Shown here one piece after another: positions 56,547 through 64,000 of a stretch of 64,000 bases of DNA; position 1 is the stretch's first letter, and every line of letters starts with the position of its first letter. Where the stretch lies: NCBI GenBank assembly GCA_002162755.1, contig MAAS01000021.1, positions 20,156-84,155 on the forward strand, given 5' to 3'. Position numbers and translations under genes: made by a program. The notes beneath the pieces were generated by a model that did not search any database, had not been told where the DNA came from, and saw only the letters and a list, made by a program, of their open reading frames with translations. The stretch comes from Gammaproteobacteria bacterium 50_400_T64 (GTDB lineage Bacteria > Pseudomonadota > Gammaproteobacteria > Pseudomonadales > Porticoccaceae).

Positions 56547-58826
56547 TTATTGGCCTGCTTTAACTTTTTCTTCCAGAGCAGCAATCTGAGCTTCCAGGCC
56601 TTTAATTTTCCTATCCTTGGGGTTACTCATCATCACGCCCTTTATATTATTCGACGCCATGACATAGCGCTCTTCGTCGGGAGGACTGGCAATAATTTTT
56701 GACGGATCATCCCAGCTACCAAAATAGGGCAAGCCTTCGGCAGGTTCATCCTTCACCCAATCAGCAACAAATTTATCGTAGGGAATACCGCGCTTAATTC
56801 TGGCCTGTCGCTCTTCCTGTCGTAGTTTCTCGGTCGCTTCTTCATCAACAAGCAGCTTCTCTTCGTCGAAGACAATTCTATAGAGCTGCCGTGCGTAGTC
56901 AGCCGATATCAAATTCTCTTCAATATCTTTCATAATCAGCGCCGTTGACCGCTCAAGCACATCGCCATAACCGCCACCTGCACCCTGACAAATCATGTAG
57001 ATTTCGCCCTGATTACAAATTTCGAAATTCAGTGCAGACTGCGCTGAATACTCACCCTCCTCGTAGGCCTGCTCGTTCATGAGATCAACCATGCTGAACT
57101 TGAAGCTTTGCGGATCTGTTTTCAGAGTATCGAGAATGTTGATCTTTTTGATTTTTGCCAGCGGATAAGTCGGGCTACCGTAACCACCGAACAAGCCGTA
57201 AGCACTGGGGTGTTTAGCGCCACTTTGGCCTGACATGAAACCAAATTCATCACTTTCACTCACCGTGCTGATTTGCTCATAACCCATACCGGAGCGGTAT
57301 TTACCCGCACCAACGCGGTCTTTGGCAATTTGCTGGGAAACCAGACGCACGAACGGTAACTCTTCCTCGGCCAGTTCCATTTCCCCGGTGTCGGTCATAT
57401 AACCGAAAACCGGCGACAGAGCGTGCTCACCATCTGAGTTTTCTCGAGCGCCACTACCGTTGCCATTAATATCGGCACAGAAGTTACCAGTGACTTCCTG
57501 GTGCTGCGTCAAGCCCCCATAAACAAAGGTTGCTGGCTGATTATAGTGATTGGCGTTAACGGCCGCATAGCGCTTAGGCATGCAATAGGCGAGCTTTGCA
57601 TAGACCGTTGACGGCAGGGTAAAGCACTGGAAAATTGGCAGCAAACTCATGGCATTGGGTGCTTCTGGCGAAGAGTTCACCATTGAGTTTTCATCTGTCA
57701 GCACGTGGACAGGGCTTAACACCGCCTGGTTTTTCGGTAAATCGGGCCAGCAGAATAAGACCAGGTTACTCAGTAACGAGGTCTTCATTGAGCCCGCACT
57801 CATATTAGTCGAGCGGTTCATCAACTCCGGCGACGCACCTCTGAGGTCAAGAGTCATCTGATCATCTTTCACCGTAATATTGATCGGTACTTTGGCGAGG
57901 ATGTGCTCGCGCAAGTCATCATCAATCCAGGTATTAACCCGGGTTGTGCCGTTGGGAAGCTCCGCTACGCGCTTGCGCACTTCTTTTTCAGTGTCTTCCA
58001 GCGTGCGACGAATAGTGGCAATCAGGTATTCTTTGCCAAACTCTTCGACGATAGCTAGCACGCGGTCTCTAAGACGCAGTACCGAGTGCAATTTAACCTT
58101 GATGTCGGCCAACTGCAGCTTGGGATCACGTACCGAGTTTTGCAGGAAATTCACCAGATCACGCTTAATCTCAAAGTTTTCAACCACCTTGAAAGGACAC
58201 ATTTTCAGGCCTTCATCAAAGCGGCTTTCCGCTATCGACGGCATACCACCGGGCTCAATCGCACCGTTTTCGCCTTCGTGAATAGTTGAACCCAACCAGC
58301 AGATCAACTCACCTTCATAAAAAACCGGCACGATCATGCTTTGGTCGGTATTGTGAATATTGCCGTAACGGGAGTCGTTATGGATAAAGCCGTCGCCGTC
58401 TTTGATACCTACCGATGGCTCATTTTCCCAATATTTGCGGATGAATTTAATCGGGTAGTGGCAGACCGCGGCAAACACCACGATACCGTGGGGCGCAACC
58501 TGGGACATATCACCGTTGGCAGTAAAGATGGCCGTCACCAGATCGCCCCATTTGGCACCCGGTGCAACGCCCATTTGCTCAACCATATTGAAAGATTCTT
58601 CCAGGGCGGAATTGAGACGACCGCGCACCAGGTTGATCTTTTTCACATCAGGGTTAGTCGCAAACACTTTTTCTTCAAGCTCGGACCGGGGGGACAAGGT
58701 GTGATCCGACATGATTTCCGGGTCAGGCCCATAAAAAAGCTGGTTGTCGACGAGAAACTCTTCGTACAACTTACGATCATCTTCATTCAAACTTTCTAAT
58801 TGACTGTTTTCTGTCTGGCTGCTCAT
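56547..58826 (-). CDS. HyuB-like large subunit of an acetone/acetophenone-carboxylase-type enzyme
   Basis: A 759-residue member of the hydantoinase B/oxoprolinase family. Visible blocks are GDMSQVAPHGIVVFAAVCHYPI, HNDSRYGNIHNTDQSMIVPVF, WLGSTIHEGENGAIEPGG, LDLRGASPELMNRSTNMSAG and GQGAGGGYGDVLERS. The NDxxxGxxH-like segment and the His-rich stretch resemble acetone carboxylase alpha subunits and the beta subunit of acetophenone carboxylase rather than 5-oxoprolinase. The C-terminus (KDRKIKGLEAQIAALEEKV) is a short predicted coiled coil, possibly for assembly. It starts 97 nt after the second HyuA-like gene with AGGA upstream. Confidence 0.85.
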   Translation of the reverse strand: MSSQTENSQLESLNEDDRKLYEEFLVDNQLFYGPDPEIMSDHTLSPRSELEEKVFATNPDVKKINLVRGRLNSALEESFNMVEQMGVAPGAKWGDLVTAIFTANGDMSQVAPHGIVVFAAVCHYPIKFIRKYWENEPSVGIKDGDGFIHNDSRYGNIHNTDQSMIVPVFYEGELICWLGSTIHEGENGAIEPGGMPSIAESRFDEGLKMCPFKVVENFEIKRDLVNFLQNSVRDPKLQLADIKVKLHSVLRLRDRVLAIVEEFGKEYLIATIRRTLEDTEKEVRKRVAELPNGTTRVNTWIDDDLREHILAKVPINITVKDDQMTLDLRGASPELMNRSTNMSAGSMKTSLLSNLVLFCWPDLPKNQAVLSPVHVLTDENSMVNSSPEAPNAMSLLPIFQCFTLPSTVYAKLAYCMPKRYAAVNANHYNQPATFVYGGLTQHQEVTGNFCADINGNGSGARENSDGEHALSPVFGYMTDTGEMELAEEELPFVRLVSQQIAKDRVGAGKYRSGMGYEQISTVSESDEFGFMSGQSGAKHPSAYGLFGGYGSPTYPLAKIKKINILDTLKTDPQSFKFSMVDLMNEQAYEEGEYSAQSALNFEICNQGEIYMICQGAGGGYGDVLERSTALIMKDIEENLISADYARQLYRIVFDEEKLLVDEEATEKLRQEERQARIKRGIPYDKFVADWVKDEPAEGLPYFGSWDDPSKIIASPPDEERYVMASNNIKGVMMSNPKDRKIKGLEAQIAALEEKVKAGQ

Positions 58827-58923
58827 CAGCGAGTCCTCTGTTTAAACACTCTGTGGCGAATACTCACCACAAATACAGGTTTAGTTGCGGGAGAGGCTTT
58901 CACCTCTACCCTGCATTGGCTGT

Positions 58924-61059
58924 TCAGTTTTTCGTTAGGCGGTCAAACCATACGGCACCGTGGTTGGAGGCATGAAAACTCCAGCCAAACTCCACTAAAT
59001 AGGTGGTCGCACTGGTGGTCACCAGCGCCGGGCCTTCAATATAGGTACCCACTTGCAAGGCACTATCGTCATAAATCGGCGTATCAACGGCTTCGTCAAT
59101 ACCGACGAAGTGGCACAGACGAGTACCAACGGGTTCAACAGAATTTTTCTCTGCAACCGGTTTGATTTGGCCAAAGTGGACTTTATCGAGCTCAACAAAA
59201 GAGGTCACACGTATGGTGTTAATCCTGACGCCAGACTCCGTCGCCTGGCTGCCCTCGCCAAAGCGGCTGCCGTAAGACACATGGAAAGCACCGATCAGTT
59301 CAAGCACATCGTGCAGAGAGTTAATGCGTGACTTCTTCGCCACAACGGCTGTTTCCACCCGCTGATTACCGTAGCGCATATCGAATTCAAGCCGATACTG
59401 AATATCGTCTGCATCCATACCCTGGCGCAGCAGATCATCTTTACCGCGCTGCTCCAGCTCTTCAATGGTGTTATTGAGCTCTTCGTAGTCGGTCAAAATG
59501 TGCTTATTACCGGTGTGGTAAAGCACGGTATAGGTCGACTGCTCGTGGATGTGCATCTGGTTGACGTTACCCGCACCCAGGGCAGAAAAGACCGACGAAA
59601 AGGGTGGTGCCAATACACGATCAACCGACAGGGCATTAGCAATACCACAGCTATGCAGCGGGCCATTGCCGCCGTAGGCCATTAAGGTAAAGTCCTGTGG
59701 GTCGTGGCCCCGCGATCGCAACTCGGTGGCAATGCCGTTGGCCATATTATGGTCAACCGCTTCCTTGATCATTTTGGCAATGTCGGTCACTTCAAGATCA
59801 AAGTGATCTTCCAGATTATCTTCTATCGCCATCTCAGCGCGATCAGCATTGAGCTTAATGCGGCCAGCGGCATAATTCTCCGGATCCAGATAGCCGAGAA
59901 TCATATCGGCATCGGTCACGGTTGGCTCCAGCCCACCTCTGTCATAACAGGCAGGGCCCGGATCTGAACCCGCACTCTTGGGGCCAATCTTGATGGAGTC
60001 ATGCATCTCGTCATAACTGGCGATGGAGCCACCACCAGCGCCGAGTGTCACCAGATGTACCATCGGCACACTCACCAGCCAGCGATCAATCACCGGGTGG
60101 AAGTCGTAATACTTTTGCTCACCCTCGGTAACGATACCAATATCAAAGCTGGTGCCGCCCATATCGGTAGCCACTACATTGCCCAGCGCACCCTCTATCG
60201 AGAGGTGGTCAGACGCGGCGATTCCGGCCACGGGGCCGGAGTGAACGGTCTGCAAGGCATCGGTGGAATTAAGCTGCGCCATGCCGCCCGAGTTGTGGCT
60301 GATTTGCATCGGCTTGTCGTAGCCATTGGCTCGCAGGTTGAGTTCAAGACTGCCCAAACCGTGGTACATCACGTTGTGCAGGTAGCCATCGATAATCGTT
60401 GAGGTAGCTCGCGTATATTCACCCTTTCGACCCGCCACCTGATGGGACAGCAGCATGGGAATAGCGCCCAGCAAGTGAGCGGGGTATTCCTCAAGGAATA
60501 GCTCCCGAACGCGCAGCTCATTCTCAGGGTTAACAACGCTATTGGTGAGCATGACGACGATGGTTTCAGCGCCCTGATCAACCAGATATTTCATCTTGTG
60601 CTCGAGATCTTCCTTGTCGAGCTCCATCAATATTTCACCCGAGTAGCTCACCCGCTCACGCACGGTGGCAATCATGGGGATGGGCACGATGGGGTGGGGC
60701 CGTTTAGCGCGCGTCAAGTCACGCTGCTCTTCGAAGGGCAGGCCTTCACCGTAACCACGACCTCGCGAGATCGGTATGGTACTGCCAAAACCTTCTGTCA
60801 CCAGCAGGCCGATGCGCGGGCCGTTGCGCTCAATCAGCGCGTTGGTGCCCAGGGTTGTTGAGTAACGTACCGAGTCAACACTCGACAGTAATTCTTTGGT
60901 ATCAACACCCAGCTCGGCAGAAGCCACTTCAAGGGCCTCATTAAAACCAAGCGCCAGGTTGTGATGGGTTGTCAGCGCCTTGGATTGAACGTAGTTTTTA
61001 CCCCAGGCAACAAAACAGTCGGTAAACGTACCACCTATATCTACTGAAATTCTTTTCAT
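58924..61059 (-). CDS. HyuA-like ATPase subunit, 711 residues
   Basis: Hydantoinase A/oxoprolinase family, an ASKHA-type ATPase. The N-terminal phosphate loop reads DIGGTFTDCF (residues 8-17), the second DMGGTSFDIG, and the adenosine region MAYGGNGPLHSCGIA. All are canonical, so ATP binding is likely. It corresponds in length to the acetone carboxylase beta subunit (about 717) and to one of the two HyuA-like subunits of acetophenone carboxylase. The ATG at 61059 with AGGTG upstream starts directly before the phosphate loop; the TTG at 61074 is unlikely. Third gene in the operon, 21 nt after the small Cys-rich gene. Confidence 0.85.
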   Translation of the reverse strand: MKRISVDIGGTFTDCFVAWGKNYVQSKALTTHHNLALGFNEALEVASAELGVDTKELLSSVDSVRYSTTLGTNALIERNGPRIGLLVTEGFGSTIPISRGRGYGEGLPFEEQRDLTRAKRPHPIVPIPMIATVRERVSYSGEILMELDKEDLEHKMKYLVDQGAETIVVMLTNSVVNPENELRVRELFLEEYPAHLLGAIPMLLSHQVAGRKGEYTRATSTIIDGYLHNVMYHGLGSLELNLRANGYDKPMQISHNSGGMAQLNSTDALQTVHSGPVAGIAASDHLSIEGALGNVVATDMGGTSFDIGIVTEGEQKYYDFHPVIDRWLVSVPMVHLVTLGAGGGSIASYDEMHDSIKIGPKSAGSDPGPACYDRGGLEPTVTDADMILGYLDPENYAAGRIKLNADRAEMAIEDNLEDHFDLEVTDIAKMIKEAVDHNMANGIATELRSRGHDPQDFTLMAYGGNGPLHSCGIANALSVDRVLAPPFSSVFSALGAGNVNQMHIHEQSTYTVLYHTGNKHILTDYEELNNTIEELEQRGKDDLLRQGMDADDIQYRLEFDMRYGNQRVETAVVAKKSRINSLHDVLELIGAFHVSYGSRFGEGSQATESGVRINTIRVTSFVELDKVHFGQIKPVAEKNSVEPVGTRLCHFVGIDEAVDTPIYDDSALQVGTYIEGPALVTTSATTYLVEFGWSFHASNHGAVWFDRLTKN

Positions 61060-61080
61060 ATCACCTATTCCCAATATGGT

Positions 61081-61479
61081 TTAGTGGCTGTGTCCGGATT
61101 TGGGCATATTCCACTCGGGAATCTCCGCCTGTCCCGGCTCACCCCATTGCGCCGCCTTCTTTTTCAGATCATCGATATCCAGTTCGATATCGTGTACCAG
61201 TGGGTGCCCTGGCACGGTGTATTCTGTCTCCACCATGGTGCCGCAGGAAGGACAGTAATATTCAATCAATGCCGTAAAGTTCGGATCCGGGCAAAAGGTG
61301 TATTCATATTTTTCGGGGTCTAGTAGGTGCGGATGAACCTCTGACAACTTGCGATCGCAAACCAGCAATCCCTTTTTGTAGTTGTCTCTGGCATTACCCA
61401 GGCTCTGCGCACACACTCTGCACTCCCACAACTCCTTGTCCAAATCGATGGTCAGGTACTCTGTAATATTAACTCTCAT
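61081..61479 (-). CDS. Small Cys-rich subunit, acetone carboxylase gamma-like
   Basis: A 132-residue protein with cysteine pairs ECRVCAQ (about residues 21-24) and YYCPSCGTMVETEY (about 75-90), plus VCDRKLSE and FCPDP in between, fitting a structural zinc site. HPHLLDPEKYEY and the C-terminal HSH add histidines. AcxC/Apc gamma subunits have this size (about 15 kDa), Cys pattern and place in the operon. The ATG at 61479 with AAGGGGG upstream is chosen over an upstream TTG at 61503. It starts 10 nt after the end of the first HyuA-like gene. Confidence 0.82.
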   Translation of the reverse strand: MRVNITEYLTIDLDKELWECRVCAQSLGNARDNYKKGLLVCDRKLSEVHPHLLDPEKYEYTFCPDPNFTALIEYYCPSCGTMVETEYTVPGHPLVHDIELDIDDLKKKAAQWGEPGQAEIPEWNMPKSGHSH

Positions 61480-61489
61480 ATGCGCCCCC

Positions 61490-63430
61490 TTAGTTTTTCT
61501 CAATCAAAACGTCACGATTTGACGAGATGTGGAATTGCCAGTTTTCGTTGATTTTGCCGGTGAAATATTCTTCTTCAATAATCGCCGGCCCTTGCGCAGT
61601 GGCACCGGGCACCTGATCTTCAAGGCGATAAACCGGCACTTCCTGCCAGCTACCGGGGCTGACCATGATATTGCGCGTACCGGCACTCACCGCATCGCTC
61701 TTCGTTTCATTACCCACCGGGGCAAAAGAGAAATGTTCAATTTTCTTAACAACGCTTAAGCCCAGTGACAGGTCTGCTCTAGCAGCCAGGTCTGCAGGAA
61801 GGACATAGTTTTCAATATCAGCGATTTCACTACCACTACCTTGCTCATCGCTGAGTAATTCCCAGCTGAATTCACATTCAGAGAGGTCTACCCCCTCGGC
61901 GAACATGTCCCTACGAGCTCTTTCTACAAGCTGCTCAGCCAAGGTTTTCAGCGCGTCATTCCTACTATCACCAGCGCTCTCGGGCAACTGACTGCGATAG
62001 CCGTGGGACAAATCTGAAAAGCCAATGCCGCAGGCACTAAACACTGCTGCCAGACCCGGAATAATGATCTTATTAATACCGGCCTTTTCCGCTAGTGTTG
62101 TTGCCAATAACGCGCCGGCACCACCAAAGGCAGCAAAGGTTGTCTGCCCGTCAATTTCAGCAAAGTCATGAATGGAAGAAGATATTTTACTCACCCAGGC
62201 ATCCATTATTTGCTGCAGAGCTTGTTCGGTATCAATCCCCAGGGGAGCCGCTATTTGCGTTTCCACAACGTCTCTGGATTTATCAATATCGAGATTTAAC
62301 TCACCGCCAAAAAAGGTTTCTGGCGAGAAAATACCGGCCAGGAAGGCAATATCCGTAATCGTGACATTGGCTCCACCCAAACCAAAACAGGCCGGCCCTG
62401 GAGCAGCGCCTACCGATTCAGGGCCCACTTTTATCACTTTGTTGTCAACGGAAATAATAGAGCTACCACCGACGCCAGCACTTTCAATATTGGCCAGCGG
62501 GAACGCAATTTTTACGCCCTCTACTTCACCCCGATAATGGCTCTGAATTTCACCGTTTTCGATGAGGCCGATGTCCGTCGTTGTACCACCGACATCGTAA
62601 GACAACATTTTATCAACGCCGTAATGAGCAGCCAGAGCTTTAACCCCTTCCATGCCGCCACGGGGGCCAGAGCTGTAGGTCTTGATCGCCGTGGTTTTTG
62701 CCACCCGTGCCGTGCCGCCGTCATTGCGGAAAATAAGTAGCGGGTTATTACATTTAGCCGCTTTTAAGCGGTGGTCTGCGCTATAGAGAAAGCGCTCCAT
62801 GGCGGGGTGCAGGTAAGCGTTAAACAGGGCTGTCCAGGTACGCAGGCTGATATCGGCTTCATCCGACAGGCCACTCGCGACCACAACGGGAACCGCACCC
62901 AATAAATGCGAGGGGAATTTGCGCTGGGCAATGCGAATTAAACGCTTTTCCAAAGCGACAAAGTCAGCTTCCGTCAAGCTGATCACCACCCGTACCGCAC
63001 CGCGTGTCACCACGTCGTTAATGGTTTTAATCACCGCGACTTCAAGCGCTTCTTCGGAAAGGGAGGTGTCGATATAACCCACCCTGTCACCCACGAGGGA
63101 AGTAAATAGTTCCTGCTGTGAAGCGGATGTCGTCAGCGCGTCGGTAGAACTACCGGCACTCATAATCAAACCGAGCCGGGGGCCTTTGCGCTCGACAATA
63201 GCATTCGTACCCTGAGTCGTGGAGTATCTGACGTAGTCAGCTTCCAACAACAATCTTGCCGCGTCTTCCTTGCCGTAAATTTTCTCGGAGACTTTGCTAA
63301 TCCCATCAAAAAAGCACTTGCTCAAATCGTAGGGTGTGGTCAGGGTTTTGGCGTAATGAACATCTGCCCCCTCCATGACACAAAAATCGGTGAGCGTGCC
63401 ACCGTTATCGATATTGATGATCTTTCCCAT
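61490..63430 (-). CDS. HyuA-like ATPase subunit, 646 residues
   Basis: Second, divergent member of the hydantoinase A family in this operon. The phosphate loop is altered to DNGGTLTDFC (Asn for the usual Ile or Val), while the second loop YDVGGTTTDIG and the adenosine motif FAAFGGAGALLATTLA are conserved. At about 70 kDa it matches the first-encoded subunit of acetophenone carboxylase (Apc1). It is the first gene of the operon, with GGGAG upstream of the ATG. The 711-residue paralogue has canonical motifs, so the two HyuA-like chains probably have different roles in the complex. Confidence 0.83.
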   Translation of the reverse strand: MGKIINIDNGGTLTDFCVMEGADVHYAKTLTTPYDLSKCFFDGISKVSEKIYGKEDAARLLLEADYVRYSTTQGTNAIVERKGPRLGLIMSAGSSTDALTTSASQQELFTSLVGDRVGYIDTSLSEEALEVAVIKTINDVVTRGAVRVVISLTEADFVALEKRLIRIAQRKFPSHLLGAVPVVVASGLSDEADISLRTWTALFNAYLHPAMERFLYSADHRLKAAKCNNPLLIFRNDGGTARVAKTTAIKTYSSGPRGGMEGVKALAAHYGVDKMLSYDVGGTTTDIGLIENGEIQSHYRGEVEGVKIAFPLANIESAGVGGSSIISVDNKVIKVGPESVGAAPGPACFGLGGANVTITDIAFLAGIFSPETFFGGELNLDIDKSRDVVETQIAAPLGIDTEQALQQIMDAWVSKISSSIHDFAEIDGQTTFAAFGGAGALLATTLAEKAGINKIIIPGLAAVFSACGIGFSDLSHGYRSQLPESAGDSRNDALKTLAEQLVERARRDMFAEGVDLSECEFSWELLSDEQGSGSEIADIENYVLPADLAARADLSLGLSVVKKIEHFSFAPVGNETKSDAVSAGTRNIMVSPGSWQEVPVYRLEDQVPGATAQGPAIIEEEYFTGKINENWQFHISSNRDVLIEKN

Positions 63431-63887
63431 TCATTTTCTCCCAATCGTAAATCACAACGTCGTTCAGCAAGCCATTCACTTAAAGAATGATAAAACCGAC
63501 AAATAAACTGCAACACAAACTCCTGGTGCAGGAGTATCCGCGTTCGAACATATTTGCAAGGATAGAGATATCTATTTCAACCACTCTACAACTGATGGCA
63601 TCAGGCTAGCACTACACTCAAAAAAAGGAATTGATCCGCCCTATTAAGTCAGGCAGAACAAATATACTGGACTGGCATATTGCCACAGCTTATGACCACC
63701 ATCAACGATTAACATGCCCGAGCAAAAACACTCGGCGGTGAACAGTGAATAGGGTGGCTTTTAAGTGTGAAATGAACCCAATAGATGGGATGGAATGACA
63801 CCGAAAGGCATCACTCCGCAAGCGGATAAAAGATAGAGAACACACTGACAAGCAGTAAGATTTCCGGCGGAATACCGGCGAAAGAAA
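63431..63887. other. Gene-free 457-bp interval between the carboxylase operon and rnpB
   Basis: No coding region or repeat is supported. The promoter of the carboxylase operon must be here on the minus strand. The only sigma-54-like match (63509-63524, AGGAGT-5 nt-TTGCA arrangement) is weak and not accepted. No activator gene is adjacent within the window. Confidence 0.5.
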
Positions 63888-64000
63888 AGTGGGAGCCGGC
63901 CTGTAAGCCGGGTTCTGTCGAGAACAGTCATTCCTCTGGGATGCACGTCGCCGTGCACCTCAAGCAACCTACCCGGATCCAGCGCGGGCCACGCCTATTG
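63888..64000 (-). ncRNA. rnpB: RNase P RNA, 3' part, truncated by the window edge
   Basis: The minus strand contains GACAGAACCCGGCTTA near the 3' end and, further inside, GGGTAGGTTGCTTGAGG and GAATGACTGTTC, the conserved blocks of bacterial type A RNase P RNA in the same order as in E. coli. The stem with arms CGGC/GCCG in between is the expected variable hairpin. About 113 nt of the roughly 350-nt RNA is visible. The exact 3' end is estimated (about 63888). Confidence 0.92.

Noticed and set aside
58827..58923. Regulatory hairpin between the second HyuA-like and the HyuB-like genes
   Set aside because: Only two 5-bp stems are visible; not enough to claim a terminator or riboswitch.
63509..63524. 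Sigma-54-like promoter upstream of the carboxylase operon
   Set aside because: Only the GG and GC cores fit (AGGAGT-5 nt-TTGCA); the -24 element has four mismatches and no activator gene is nearby in the window.
63761..63967. 68-residue minus-strand open frame at the right end
   Set aside because: Overlaps the conserved 3' part of rnpB.
1..64000. CRISPR arrays, tRNA genes, prophage or integrase genes
   Set aside because: No regularly spaced repeats, cloverleaf-like sequences with conserved GGTTCRA-type T-arms or phage-type genes were noticed in the intergenic regions.

Overview
The window is a chromosomal segment of a gammaproteobacterium. Gene order in several blocks (rluD-bamD-pilSR, ispH-fkpB-lspA-ileS-ribF-murJ, pilABCD-coaE-yacG-mutT-argJ-secA-lpxC and a complete dcw cluster) follows the Pseudomonas/Cellvibrionales pattern. 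The protein sequences look more like marine Cellvibrionales (Spongiibacteraceae-type) than true Pseudomonas. That placement is inference from gene order and protein character; no search was run.

Left third (1-22,950): the 3' part of a metallo-beta-lactamase-fold hydrolase, a TusA-family protein, a small ABM-domain protein, pgeF-rluD divergent from bamD, a glutamine-dependent NAD synthetase, the PilS/PilR two-component system, the isoprenoid/lipoprotein/isoleucyl-tRNA block (ispH-fkpB-lspA-ileS-ribF), murJ, the heat-shock protease hslVU behind a plausible sigma-32 promoter, uup, and a MaoC hydratase plus acyl-CoA dehydrogenase pair.

Accessory patch (22,946-24,823): a RelE/ParE-type toxin-antitoxin pair and a REP-associated tyrosine transposase (RAYT). 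A 302-bp tandem duplication has left a second, truncated copy of the transposase start, and several copies of the element's terminal sequence surround these genes. Next comes pilA (minus strand) with a good sigma-54 promoter, divergent from pilBCD. PilS/PilR encoded earlier in the window is the expected regulator.

Centre (25.6-54.6 kb): pilBCD, coaE-yacG, then on the minus strand mutT, argJ, secA, an M23 peptidase, lpxC and the full division/cell wall cluster. Read in the direction of transcription the cluster is mraZ-rsmH-ftsL-ftsI-murE-murF-mraY-murD-ftsW-murG-murC-ddl-ftsQ-ftsA-ftsZ-lpxC. Many junctions are 1-4 nt overlaps. A sigma-70 promoter and a triple MraZ box lie directly upstream of mraZ.

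Right end (54.8-64 kb): between mraZ and rnpB, which are neighbours in Pseudomonas, sits a block with a PepSY membrane protein and a five-gene minus-strand operon. The operon has two HyuA-like ATPase subunits, one HyuB-like subunit, a small Cys-rich protein and an unrecognised 283-residue protein. This composition matches an acetophenone-carboxylase-type (Apc) ATP-dependent ketone carboxylase, and it is the most interesting system in the window. The 3' part of the RNase P RNA gene closes the window.
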